DNA from: Cladorhizidae sp. MBARI D1340-BT2
Taxonomy: Eukaryota > Porifera > Demospongiae > Poecilosclerida > Cladorhizidae
Direction: 5' to 3'
Length of the DNA: 64,000 nt
Assembly (NCBI GenBank): GCA_028752905.1
Contig: JAQNBH010000014.1
Span: 3,874,993-3,938,992, forward strand
Position numbers and translations under genes: made by a program. Positions within the stretch are counted from its first letter, which is position 1, and every line of letters starts with the position of its first letter. The notes below the pieces were generated by a model. It ran no database searches, was not told the origin of the DNA, and was given only the letters and a program-made list of their open reading frames with translations. This document shows positions 17,690 to 28,885 of this stretch, piece after piece.

Positions 17690-19690
17690 ACGACAGTTTA
17701 TGATAAATCAGTAGATATGAATTTTCCAAAAATATCTTGTCTATGTTCGCTACCAAAGATGAATCTGTTTGCGGTTTCAATCAAGTTCAACTTGTCGGTG
17801 AGCTCTAGATGTATATGCAAAACCATTATGTGATTCAGCCTAGCTTGTGCCACGGTAAGCGTAAATATGTCTTAACCCTGTTGCAGGCATAACAAGAAGG
17901 AGTTGAAATAGCTTGCATACTTCAGATAAGAGTTCCCTTTGAACTGCTGTTCTGGTAGTGAAGAAATTGACTAATTCAGGAAGGTCAACTTTGGAGCTAC
18001 TGTCATTGCTGTAGTTAGCAGAGAGAATTTTAAGTTGAGTTTTTAACAAATAAGCATTAAAATCAGATGCATAAAAGTCAGTTACGAAATCGAACTCGAC
18101 TTGCTAATTCTCTCTCTGCACTGCATTCAGCACTAAACCCTGTACATTATGATACACTTTGAATCCAGGCTGGTCAAACTGATCAGAAATGCAGGTAACA
18201 ATAAGATCCAAGCTTCAAATAAAATATGTCTTCTGGAGTGGCTGCATATGAACCTTCTGCTTCTCCATCTTCAAACCTTCGTGGGACCTTGCGGCAACGT
18301 GGCAAGTTTGGTTCTGACATATCGAGACTTTCAGCTTGCTTACAAACCTTTTCCCAAAACAATTTGAAGTTTGAATCTTACCCAAGTGATTTAAGTGTCT
18401 TCACAGTCATGAAAGCAACCACTTGTCCCTCTGCTGCAGATATGTCACTCTTTTGGAGTGTTTTACTACTTAAATTATCACTCTGTCGAAGTAATGCTTC
18501 CCCCAAAGCAACACCATAGAAAAAATCAAAGTTCTGATATGAGCCTTCATCTCAGAATCCTTCACCACATCGAGTGACTTATCCCATAGCTCTTGGAGTA
18601 CTTCATAACTATTTAAGATACTTTTGAAAGCATCTGCCTTGACTGTCCACCTGGTTGGACATAGCACCCTTACTCCAGGTGTATCTGGAGCCATCTCTGT
18701 CTTCAAATGTTCAAATATGACATCTCGACATGGATGATGAGCTTTGTGATTTCATGAGCTGTGTCAAGGGAATTTCTCATTAGCTTGCACTCTTTGATAA
18801 TATCTCCATATGCCAAATTCAAAGCATGGCCATAACAGTGCATGTAAATAGCCCAAGTTCTATCTAGTAGCCACTCCAGATCTTTTACCACTCATAGTAG
18901 CTGTCCCATCATAATATTGCCCCCTGCATTTCGAAATAGAAAGGTTTAGCCATTGGAGAACATCAAATATCACTGCAATAATTATGTTAGCATCTATAGT
19001 TTCAACCATAAACAGGCCAATAAAGTCTTCATGTACTTTAAAGTCATCACTGACCCAACGAATGCACAGAACAACTTGCTCACGGTTTGATGCATCCGTG
19101 GTTTCATCTACCATTATGGTGAAAAATGATGCACTATGAATGGATTATGACACATCTTGAAGTATTTGAAGAGCCATTACTTTTTTTACTATTTTTTTTT
19201 TTGCATGTCTATTTGTCAGTTTTCTTCTTGAATACTCTGGCATCATCTTCTCCACTGAGCTTGAGCAACTGCATATAATTGGAATCAGACTCACCTCCTC
19301 TACCTCGAAGTGGCAAGGCTTGTCTAGCTAAAAATCGCACGTTTGGATAAGCAGCTTTAAAAAGCACTGTCGACGTTCTAGTCTATCTTTAGATGAGAGG
19401 ACTTCACCTATATCTTGAGTACTGGATGGGAGGATGACAGTTTTCAAAACAGGCATTGACTAGATTCATGGTTAGGGAACTTAACACATGCATCTTTCCA
19501 GTTAGTGTAACCAGCTGAAATAAAACTTGCTTCAATGTTACTTACTGAATTCAATTTGTTTTCCGAGTAAGCCACATAAATCAGCATCACAACACTTCCT
19601 TCATCATAGTGTATCCAAGGCCAGCGTTGAAACCAATGCGGTAGAAAAGGTCGCTTCACTGTTGTCTTTTTTCCAAATTCTCTTTTTTGG
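17690..19690 (-). pseudogene. Decayed hAT transposase (TTF zinc finger + DUF4371 + hAT C-terminal)
   Basis: Nearly full-length relic. In order on the minus strand: TTF-type finger region PFLPHWFQRWPWIHYDEGS (about 19655-19600) with its Cys residues lost; LPLRGRGGESDSNYMQLL (about 19310-19260); DUF4371 VDETTDASNREQVVLC and VHEDFIGLF (19114-18990); CYGHALNLAYGD; LCPTRWTVKADAF (18660); SDNLSSKTLQKSDISAAEGQ (about 18470-18415); and the dimerisation end with ARLNHIMVLHIHLELTDKLN (about 17860-17790). Several frameshifts and stops separate them. hAT transposases of this type have been domesticated repeatedly in animals, but this copy shows no sign of constraint. Confidence 0.8.
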
Positions 19691-19699
19691 AAGTTAAAA

Positions 19700-21130
19700 G
19701 AGACTGGTTGATGACACCTGCAGCCTTGCAGTACCTTGCGACGTCTGCTTCGTAGGACATGCACATGCGTCAACTCACTACGAGACCATGCCCCTTTAGG
19801 GTGCGGCCAAAACCTCACCAGCCGCAGTGGTTCCGACGGTCCTGCTAGTATAATTATGTCTACCAGGGTTTCATACAGGATTTTTGTTGCTGTGGGGAGG
19901 GACCCAATAGAGAGAACATGCACTGCTCTAGCATGCCAATATAGGGATGCTTTAGCATGCCAATACAGGGATGCTCTCCCAGAATATTTCTTTTTTTAAA
20001 ATTTGTATAACCTCTGAGATAGCTATTTTGACCAACAAAATGGTTTAAAAAGGGAATAAGAGGTACAACAAGACCTGGCTAGACTTGCACTGTGAACCTC
20101 CTGCCAATCACGCAGTTAAGGAGCTGCTTGGGGACAGGGGGATCCCCGGTCAAAAACACACCCTCTGTATGAAACACTGGCTAGCTATGCATAATGATTG
20201 ACAGATTTACCGGTGATCATGACTTCTCAGCATCAGTAGCATAAAATTGCTCTCATTTTGATCATGTCCTCTTTAAAGCCAATCCTTGCCTGCCAAGAAA
20301 CTAAGAATGTTTCATCAACATTCTTCATTCAGCTTCCTTCTTCTTTGTGTGTCTCATCCAACATCTCTCCAACGTTTTTGCCATGTGAGCTGGATATTGT
20401 ACTTCAATAACTGGTGTCTCCTTTATGGATTCAATTCCTTATTTTTCCTTCGTGATCAAGTACAAGTATGCATCTATAACCGTGCAGAAATATATGCAAA
20501 TACTAACCTGAAGTTCTATAATACATGCTATTTAAGAGCATAATAATACTAAAAGGTGCATCATTGATTATCCTTCTGATGTTTGAAAGTAAGTACTACC
20601 AGAGTGGAAGGTTGCCCTTACTAACCGTGAGCAATATAACTAAATGCTATAGATTTTGTTTTATCACATTCAAAATACCTTGTCTCTTAACCATTCCCTG
20701 CCTGTCAGTGTGTTGAGGTCTTCTTTATGCACTTGACATGATTTTATGGTAGTCACTGGCTTGTTGCCACATGATGCACTAGCCTGTGAAAGATTACAAG
20801 TATTTTACTTTGGAATGCTAAACAGCAATATTTATCTTCTAGGACTGGAGTAGCATCTGCAGTAATTTCCGATGGAGCTGTTTGGGTTCCACAACATTAT
20901 AAATTATAAGCTTTTTTTTTAAATTAGACTACCCCCAAACGAAATTATGATGCAAGTAGCAAAACATCTGCATACTGTTTATGTACACACCATCACTATA
21001 ATATCATTCCTGGTTAAAGCATAGATCTTAGAGCTCTAAGTTCTATGGTTACACTATATCCTAAAAGTGAAAAAATATCCTAGCGGGGACAGAATTTCCT
21101 AGCATCGAAATATCCTGTGACACCTGATAT
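19700..21130. other. Unassigned region
   Basis: No gene supported. A short direct repeat GCATGCCAATA..AGGGATGCT occurs twice at 19930-19975. TTTCATACAG (19868) and its near complement CTGTATGAAACACTGG (20164) face each other across about 300 bp. The open stretches at 20286-20716 show no recognisable domain. Confidence 0.35.
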
Positions 21131-21132
21131 TA

Positions 21133-22440
21133 ATGCTGAATCTGCCTGCACTGTGGGGACTAGCAGCCCAATCTTTTGCAAAATCTGTGAAATCACCCAT
21201 GGATCTTTTGGCTAACAGGGTTTCATCCAAATTGGAGGGTGACTATAAGGGTGCAGTGTGTATTGCTAGCTCAGTAGACACCCTAGAAGAATGTAATGAT
21301 AATACTCCAGCTACTAAACCCTTTCCTCAGTATCAATTTCACATTCCATATGTTCCTTCAGAAGTTTTAGACTCTGTTATGAATATATTGGGGGAGGAGC
21401 TAAGGCCATCAAATCATTCCCCTAATGGTTCCTCAGGTGGCCCAGATGGTCCTCACCCTCATCATCAAGAATATGACCGGGCCAGGGTCTGGTGAGGGTG
21501 ACTCAAAGTTTTATCTGCATTCATCAGCAACGTTCTTCGCAGTGACACTCCTGAATTCTTTTTTCTTTAGTGCATCACTAACAAAATGAGGTGGAGGTAT
21601 TAGACGCATTGCTGTGGGTTGTACCCTCCGCAGACTAGCTGCTAAGTGTACAATTAGCCGAGTGAAGACATCTGTCAGTTCTGTACTAGCCCCCCCCCCC
21701 CCCCCCCCCCTACAGCTAGGATTTGTTGTGCCCAAGGGTGCTGAAGCTGCTAGAATTTATGTGCAAAATCTTACCGCTGATAGGTGCACTTTTGAAATTG
21801 GACTTTCAGAAATGCATTTAATAGTCTATGCGGGGATAAGATGTTCCAAGCCGTCAGGGATTTGGCTCTACAGCTATTACCTTTAGTAATCTCTCAGCAT
21901 ATGGTTCAAAAGGAGGGGGTACAACAAGGTGCTCCCTTGGGCCCAGCGTTGTTTTGCCTCACTATTCACTCAGTAGTAGAGGACCTACAGTCAGACCTTT
22001 GCATCTCTCTGGATGACATCACGATATGTGGTAATTGGGGACATAGTGCATGACTTTCGGAGAGTGCAGCTTCTAGCTCAGTATGTAGGCCTTTCTTTGA
22101 ACCACAGTAAGTACGAAGTAGTGTGCCGAGATCATTACCATCCACCCTTTTGGGTTCACCAATTGGTGGAGTGGAAGGCATAGATTATATCCTTAGGAAG
22201 AATGTAGATTCATTGCGTGTTTTGGCGGAGAGACTTAGTTATCTTCATGCTCATGATGCATTGCATCTCCTCCGACATGCCTTTTGCATTCCCAAACTTC
22301 TATATATATTATTACATTCACCTCCTTCCTTCTCTTCTCCATTACTACATTTATTTGACAGGCTGCAAAGAGGAATAGTGAGTGAGACAGTGAATGTTGA
22401 ACTTAGCAACTGTGCACTGACAAAGGCACCACTTCCGGGG
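21133..22440 (+). pseudogene. Reverse transcriptase pseudogene of an invertebrate non-LTR-like family
   Basis: Plus-strand pieces in order: RVSSKLEGDYKGAVCIASS (about 21209-21265), IRRIAVGCTLRRLAAKC (about 21600-21650), LQLGFVVPKGAEAARIYVQN (about 21712-21765), MFQAVRDLALQLLPLV, EGVQQGAPLGPALFCLTIHS (about 21915-21972), a catalytic box reading ISLDD where YLDD is usual, VHDFRRVQLLAQYVGLSLNH (about 22049-22108), and the tail LGSPIGGVEGIDYILRKNVD with HDALHLLRHAFCIPKLLY. I recognise this as an RT-domain family common in invertebrate genomes but cannot name the clade. Frameshifts (near 21500, 21830, 22035, 22120) and a poly-C expansion break it. Confidence 0.75.
21691..21711. repeat. Poly-C tract inside the RT pseudogene
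   Basis: About 20 consecutive C residues between codons for LAP and LQLG. Related proteins would read directly across this point, so the tract is a slippage expansion in the copy, or an assembly artefact. Confidence 0.85.
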
Positions 22441-22444
22441 AAAT

Positions 22445-22840
22445 GGAAATTAATAAAGGTAGGATGTGGGAGCTGTTGGCTAGACCAAGCTTGGGACATA
22501 CTGCTGAAGTGTGGTTGACAGGAGACAGACTATGCAGAGTATTTCGGGTCAGCTTGGTTGAGAATCGATTAGGGGCTAGCAACACAGTGGTAGGAGTGAG
22601 AGTGCTGGGTGATTTAGAGTGGAGGAAGTTGGCAGAGAATAAGGAGGAGAAAAGAACCCTGTAAGAGGTTAGCCAAAATGGAGAAGGAAGGACTAGTAAA
22701 GGAGGTAGTGGGAGGGAAACGATGGTGGAAGACTATTTATTGTTGAGGAGGAAATATGATCTGGATGACGAGGTAGGATCAAATGGAAGGTAGAGAAATG
22801 TGATAGGAAGGAGAGAGTCGAGAGTAAGAACAGATATATT
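22445..22840 (+). pseudogene. Non-LTR retrotransposon fragment, related to the one at 9.2-10.1 kb
   Basis: Plus strand reads GRMWELLARPSLGHTAEVWL, NRLGASNTVVGVRVLGDLEW and KLAENKEEKR, matching the minus-strand element at about 10100-9744 (AEVWWTGG, RRLLGASNTVAG, GWRKLEE). Further similarity continues to about 22840, where the 20-bp satellite begins. The join to the preceding RT pseudogene is abrupt, at about 22440. Confidence 0.75.
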
Positions 22841-22841
22841 G

Positions 22842-24826
22842 AGGTGGTATAATATATATTGGTGGTATAAGATATATTGAGGTGGTATAATATATATTGA
22901 GGTAGTATAATATATATTGAGGTGGTATAATATATATTGAGGTAGTATAATATATATTGAGGTGGTATGATATATATTGAGGTAGTATAATATATATTGA
23001 GGTGGTATGATATATTATATTGAGGTGGTATAAGATATTTTGAGGTGGTATAATATATATTGAGGTGGTATAATATATATTGAGGTGGTATAAAATATAT
23101 ATTGAGGTGGTATAATATAATTATATTGAGGTGGTATAATAGATATTGAGGTGGTATAATATATATTGAGGTGGTATAATATATATTGAGGTGGTATAAA
23201 ATATATATTGAGGTGGTATAATATATATTGAGGTGGTATAAGATATATTGAGGTGGTATAATATATATTGAGGTGGTATAATATATATTGAGGTGGTATA
23301 AGATATATTGAGGTGGTATAATATATATTGAGGTGGTATAATATATATTGAGGTGGTATAAGATATATTGAGGTGGTATAATATATATTGAGGTGGTATA
23401 AGATATATTGAGGTGGTATAATAGATATTGAGTTGGTATAATATATATTGAGGTGGTATAATATATATTGAGGTGGTATAATATATATTGAGGTGGTATA
23501 ATATATATTGAGGTGGTATAAAATATATATTGAGGTGGTATAAGATATATTGAGGTGGTATAATATATATTGAAGTAGTATAATATATATTGAGGTGGTA
23601 TAAGATATATTGAGGTGGTATAAGATATATTGAGGTGGTATGAGATATAGTGAGGTGGTATAAGATATATTGAGGTGGTATAAGATATATTGAGGTGGTA
23701 TAATATATATTGAGGTGGTATAATATATATTGAGGTGGTATAAGATATATTGAGGTGGTATAATATATATTGAGGTGGTATAATATATATTGAGGTGGTA
23801 TAAGATATATTGAAGTGGTATAATATATATTGAGGTGGTATAATATATATTGAGGTGGTATAATATATATTGAGGTGGTATAATATATATTGAGGTGGTA
23901 TAATAGATATTGAGGTGGTATAAAATATATATTGAGGTGGTATAAGATATATTGAGGTGGTATAATATATATTGAAGTGGTATAATATATATTGAGGTGG
24001 TATAAGATATATTGAGGTGGTATAAGATATATTGAGGTGGTATGAGATATAGTGAGGTGGTATAAGATATATTGAGGTGGTATAAGATATATTGAGGTGG
24101 TATGAGATATAGTGAGGTGGTATAAGATATATTGAGGTGGTATAAGATATATTGAGGTGGTATGAGATATAGTGAGGTGGTATAAGATATATTGAGGTGG
24201 TATAAGATATATTGAGGTGGTATAATATATATTGAGGTGGTATAAGATATATTGAGGTGGTATAATATATATTGAGGTGGTATAATATATATTGAGGTGG
24301 TATAAGATATATTGAGGTGGTGTTGGTATAATATATATTGAGGTGTTATAATATATATTGAGATGGTATAAGATATATTGAGGTGGTATGAGATATATTG
24401 AGTTGGTATAATATATATTGAGTTGGTATAATATATATTGAGGTGGTATAATATATATTGAGGTGGTATAATATATATTGAGGTGGTATAAGATATATTG
24501 AGGTGGTGGTATAAAATATATATTGAGGTGGTATAATATATATTGAGGTGGTATAATAGATATTGAGGTGGTATAATATATATTGAGGTGGTATAATATA
24601 TATTGAGGTGGTATAAAATATTTATTGAGGTGGTATAAGATATATTGAGGTGGTATAATATATATTGAAGTGGTATAATATATATTGAGGTGGTATAATA
24701 TATATTGAAGTGGTATAATATATATTGAGGTGGTATAATATATATTGAAGTGGTATAGTATATATTGAGGTGGTATAATATATATTGAGGTGGTATAATA
24801 TATATTGAGGTGGTATAATATATATT
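22842..24826. repeat. 20-bp satellite, about 99 copies
   Basis: Unit TTGAGGTGGTATAATATATA with common variants (ATAAGATATA, AATAGATA, GAAGTGG, ATGAGATATAG). Period 20 bp with occasional 2- to 4-bp indels. Blocks of three variant units recur (for example around 24005-24200), indicating local amplification. It sits inside a non-LTR element. Confidence 0.95.
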
Positions 24827-24829
24827 ACA

Positions 24830-24985
24830 GGGATATGTGAGGGAGTGAGGTTAATGTTTAGGTTGAGGATGGTCAGCAGGTATATATACTGCAGGACAAA
24901 AAGAGGTGTAGTTTGTATTGTGATGACAGGTGCATGTTGTGTGATGGGGAAATGGAAGAGACCAGTATAGGTGTTTCCTAATTAG
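24830..24985 (+). pseudogene. Non-LTR element fragment beyond the satellite
   Basis: Plus strand encodes DDRCMLCDGEMEETSIGVS, matching the C-terminal Cys motif ERCIMCDSGAGEDVEHF of the element at 9.4 kb. It is the continuation of the fragment that ends at 22840. Confidence 0.6.
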
Positions 24986-25009
24986 TCCATGGGCCGAAAG
25001 AGATATCAG

Positions 25010-25450
25010 TACCACCTGAGTGGGAAAATTCTTGCTGTGTTTTTTATAAGTCAAGTGGTGGTTTATGGTAGTTATTCAAGATGGCATCCAAAATTTTGGA
25101 CTGTAGCTTTTCAGTTTGACATTTAATCCTAAAGATAATTCAATTTGCCATCTATTCAATTTGTAATATTATCCAGTTTTAACTTGTGGCCATTTTTGAC
25201 ATAAAAGTTCATTTTCTACCTTTTTTTTAACTGATGTGTTGCAGTTATGTTTCTCATGTAGTGCATGACTTTCTCTCTTCATAATTTGTTTCTTCTTTTG
25301 CTAAAATATGGATGGATATTTCACAAATACTCTGCACAAAAAGAAGGGATTTATTTCATACCAGTTTGGAGTTATGGAATGAAAGGTCATGCATGACCCA
25401 TACCCATGAAAATGGCTCAATGCCAAAATCTTAATTCAAAACGAAGACTT
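25010..25450 (+). repeat. Interspersed repeat, copy 1
   Basis: Contains CACCTGAGTGGGAAAATTCTTG, ACATAAAAGTTCATTTT, CTGATGTGTTGCAG and TTGCTAAAATATGGA in this order. The same landmarks occur in inverted orientation at 28480-28885. Family unknown, no coding sequence seen. Confidence 0.7.
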
Positions 25451-25800
25451 ATATAATCCTGTTTGTCCTAACTTTCTTGATAAATATGTTCTTTATTACA
25501 ACTAGTATGGACAGGTACTTCAAATATTCAACAAAAAATGCAGATATAGCACTGTAGTTGTCATAGGGCAATTAACCAATTAGCTCTCAAAAAGACAACT
25601 TCAATGAGAGTAGCCATGGTAGATTGGTGTGTGAAGCATCACTCTGTGTACAACTGTCTAGTCATGGTGACAAGAATCATGTGGTCAAACAGGTTTCTAT
25701 CTGCTTTAAGGACAACTTCCTTAATAAGGCAGACCTTTTATTGTTGTTGTTCATTAGCCTGAATGTTTTCAGATTAAGCTTTGTGAGGATGCCATGGCAA
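25451..25800. other. Unassigned spacer
   Basis: Nothing recognised apart from short open stretches without domain signals. Confidence 0.4.
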
Positions 25801-26340
25801 TCATAGTTGGGAGAGATCTTCCTCCAAGTGATTTGTCTTGCCGTTCCGGTCAGGTACACTTCTTACCTAACCTGTGGGCTTCAAATGGCACCTGATGGAG
25901 CAAGGCTACCTGGGGATAAGCTCAGCAAATCTGTGATCAGGACTTGGTGGATTAATCCTGCTGTTTTCCATCAAGTCAACCAAAGATTGGACATCATTTT
26001 CATCCCTTTGGATTCCCGTCTGTTGTAGATCTGGATGACTCAACTGGGAGCCAGCTGTACTTGTCATTTTTCTGAGATGCCTGAGATATATGCTCCTTCC
26101 TCCTGGTATATGGGTGTCTTTGGTTATATGATTTCTTCAATGGTTTCCTCCACTGGAATCCTACCAAAGGGATGTGCTAGGCTGCACTGAGAAACCATCC
26201 TTGGCATATTCCTCTGGATTATCAGCAGATAGTCTGGACATCTGTACGGTTTAGTAGGGAACAATCGCACATAATTGATGCAATGGTATCACATCCTTGA
26301 TAGATGCCAAGTGCAACAGCCAATCACTTGCTCCAGAATA
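25800..26340 (-). pseudogene. Relic of an uncharacterised multicopy invertebrate protein family
   Basis: The minus strand carries scattered in-order pieces: HLASIKDVIPLHQL, VQMSRLSADNPEEYAKDGF, FGRIPVEETIEEI, and VQSLVDLMENSRINPPS near the left end. I recognise the pattern from a large, mobile-element-associated protein family in invertebrate genomes whose function I do not know. Frame changes and stops are frequent, so this is a dead copy. Confidence 0.4.
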
Positions 26341-26484
26341 GATGTTTGATGCAGAACATCACCACCTTATGTCAGTGATGACATAGCTTCTGCAGACACA
26401 GGGTTGTATCAATCTCTTGGATGTTGTAATAGGGCACACTGTAACCAAGCCAGTTCAACGTATTGATAGTTTTGTATGGGTAGA

Positions 26485-27308
26485 TGGCAGGCAGTAGTGT
26501 TTGTTCTGATTCAAAGTCCTGATAATTTCAACATTTTTTATGGGGTATTTAACAGCAGATGGCAGTAGTGTTTGCTCCGGTTCAAAGTCCTGATAATTTC
26601 AACATTTTTATGTGGTATTTAACAGCAGATGGCAGTAGTGTTTGCTCCGGTTCAAACTCCTGATAATTTCAACATTTGATGGGGTATTTAACAGCAGATG
26701 GCAGTGTTTGCTCTGGTTCAAAGTCCTGATAATTACAACATTTTTATGGTGTAATTAACAGAAGATGGCGGTAGTGTTTGCTGTGGTTCAAACTCCTGAT
26801 AATTTCAAAAATTTTATGGGGTATTTAACTGCAGGTGGCAGTAGTGTTTGCTCCGGTTCACACTCCAACATTTTTATGGGATATTTAACAGCCGATGGTA
26901 GTAGTGTTTATTCCGGTTCAAAGTCCTGATAATTTCAACAGCTGATGGCAGTAGTGTTTGCTCTGGTTCAAACTCCAACATTTTTATAGGGTATTTAACA
27001 GCAGATGGCAGTAGTGTTTGTTCCGGTTCAAAGTACTGATAATTTCAACTTTTTTTATGGTGTATTTAACAGCAGATGGCAGTGTTTGTTCTGGTTCAAA
27101 GTCCTGATAATTTCAACATTTTTATGGGGTATTTAACACAGATGGCAGTAGAGTTTGCTCTGGTTCAAAGTCCTGATAATTTCACCATTTTTTATTGGGC
27201 AGATGGCAGTAGTGTTTGCTCCAGTTCAAAGTCCTGATAATTTCAACATTTTTATGGGGTATTTAACAGCAGATGGCAGTAGTGTTTGCTCCGGTTCAAA
27301 GTCCTGAT
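26485..27308. repeat. 70-bp satellite, about 12 copies
   Basis: Unit includes CAGATGGCAGTAGTGTTTGC, TCCGGTTCAAAGTCCTGATA and a TTTTTATGGGGTATTTAACA block. Typical spacing is 70 bp, but several units carry internal deletions (near 26865, 26935 and 27200). Confidence 0.93.
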
Positions 27309-27540
27309 ATGGTAGATATGCATGATAGCAGTCTTGCTTCAGCACATCAGCTCTTAATTTCAAGGCTGCTTTGGTCAAAAATACAGCATTAGTATAATTA
27401 ATCTCTAATTCAGCCTTAGGGAATGAGTTGTTTTTGGCAAGCTTGCACATGGACAGGTTGTAGAAGTTTTCCTCTCTATTATTTGGAGATATATGAAGTG
27501 TTCCAGCTAATTCACATTCCAGCTTACGCCGAATGCATTA
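27228..27540 (-). pseudogene. Exon-like open stretch of unknown gene, feeding into the 70-bp satellite
   Basis: On the minus strand an open frame of about 100 codons includes LECELAGTLHISPNNREENF, LSMCKLAKNNSFPKAELEI and LKQDCYHAYLPYQDFEPEQ. Composition looks protein-like, and the frame opens right after a stop at about 27542. I do not recognise the protein. Its last part is the first unit of the 70-bp satellite, so the array appears to have grown from the edge of this exon. It may belong to the same dead family as 25800-26340. Confidence 0.4.
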
Positions 27541-27544
27541 ATTT

Positions 27545-28475
27545 TGACCTGATCAATACCAAGAGAATTCATGCATAAGCTCATGGAATGACTGCTCCTC
27601 TGCTAAATCATATAGCTTCTTGCTCCTCACTGCCTGCCTCACGGCCTGCCTCACGGCCTGCCTCACTGCTGGCAGGAGCTAACACTCTTGTAACACGATC
27701 GTTGGTAGTGAGCTTCAGCAGTTGCGATCTCTCTGCTGATAACAGCAAGCTTTACACTTGTCCATTTGCCTGATGGCTACATTCCAGACATTTTAATCAG
27801 AAAATATAACTCAGTGCATTGAATAAGAATTTGTCTTGTTCTTTGATTCTTCAAAGCTACCTAGCCCTAGCCCTAGCCCCAGCCCTTGCCCTAGTCCTAG
27901 CTCTAGCTAGGTTACTTTGTGGCAGAAAATGTACTTTGCTTCATATACTGTCGATAAGTTTGATGTGTGCCTTAAGAACAACCTGCTTTGCCAATTTTCG
28001 TTACTATCATTATGTTTTGTAATGATAGAGTCGAGATGTTGTTGCTGTTATTCCTTCTGCTTGCAGTTGGTAAGGTATTACTGTGTCCGAATCAGCCCTT
28101 CTTACTCAGGTTGGATGCCTTGGGCTTAATACTTGCTAAATACAAACAGCACTTTCTTGAAATGTCATTTATTATTGCAGTAGTACACAGCAGTGCTTAG
28201 CACATGACATTACATTATAATGATGACATCATCAATGATTTGTATTAGGGCTTCAATTAGGTAAAGGTCAAAAGGCTAGGGTTAGGGTCAGGACACTACA
28301 TCTATAGCGGCAATGGCTAGAGCAATGCAATCTGACAATATTGATGATGTCATCGCGATCATATAATGTTAGTTTTTTTAAATATATACTGCTAAGACTA
28401 TGATGCTAGGGATATTTAAATTCAAGAAAGCTCCTATGCCAACTACTTGCTCATGTACACCAAATTAATTCAGTT
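27545..28475. other. Unassigned region with short simple repeats
   Basis: Three copies of a 12-bp GCCTGCCTCACG unit at 27638-27665 and a degenerate CTAGCC/AGCCCT hexamer run at 27860-27905. No gene recognised. Confidence 0.4.
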
Positions 28476-28479
28476 AGTA

Positions 28480-28885
28480 ATTGTTATTATGTTCTTGGGA
28501 CAGAACCCATTTACATAGGCATGGGTCAATGGCCTTCAACATCTAAAGTGGTATCCCTGATTTTTGTTTCCGTCCATATTTTAGCAAAGAAGAACCAAAT
28601 TATCTAAAGGGAAAAGTCACGTGCACATGAGAAACACTGCAACACATCAATTTTTTAAGGTTAAAAATGAACTTTTATGTTAAGTTGACCAAAAGCCATT
28701 AGGATTAATATGTTACCTTTTGGGGTGAGATTGAAGAATTTTTTTTAAAGAGTACGGGATTCAAATGAGGGGCGCATCTTAGATACCACTAAGCTAAGGG
28801 GCATCATACCAATTTACTATCCTGGACATATATAGGCCTACTAAAAAAAATACAAGAATTTGCCCACTCAGGTGACCGATAAGTT
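28480..28885 (-). repeat. Interspersed repeat, copy 2 (inverted)
   Basis: Reverse complement shows CACCTGAGTGGGCAAATTCTTG, ACATAAAAGTTCATTTT, TTGATGTGTTGCAG and TTGCTAAAATATGGA, collinear with 25010-25450. The two copies face each other across about 3 kb. Confidence 0.7.

Noticed and set aside
27860..27905. Telomere-like CCCTAG repeats
   Set aside because: Short, degenerate and not the animal CCCTAA unit; a local simple repeat. The single GCTAGGGTTAGGGTC near 28275 is also isolated.
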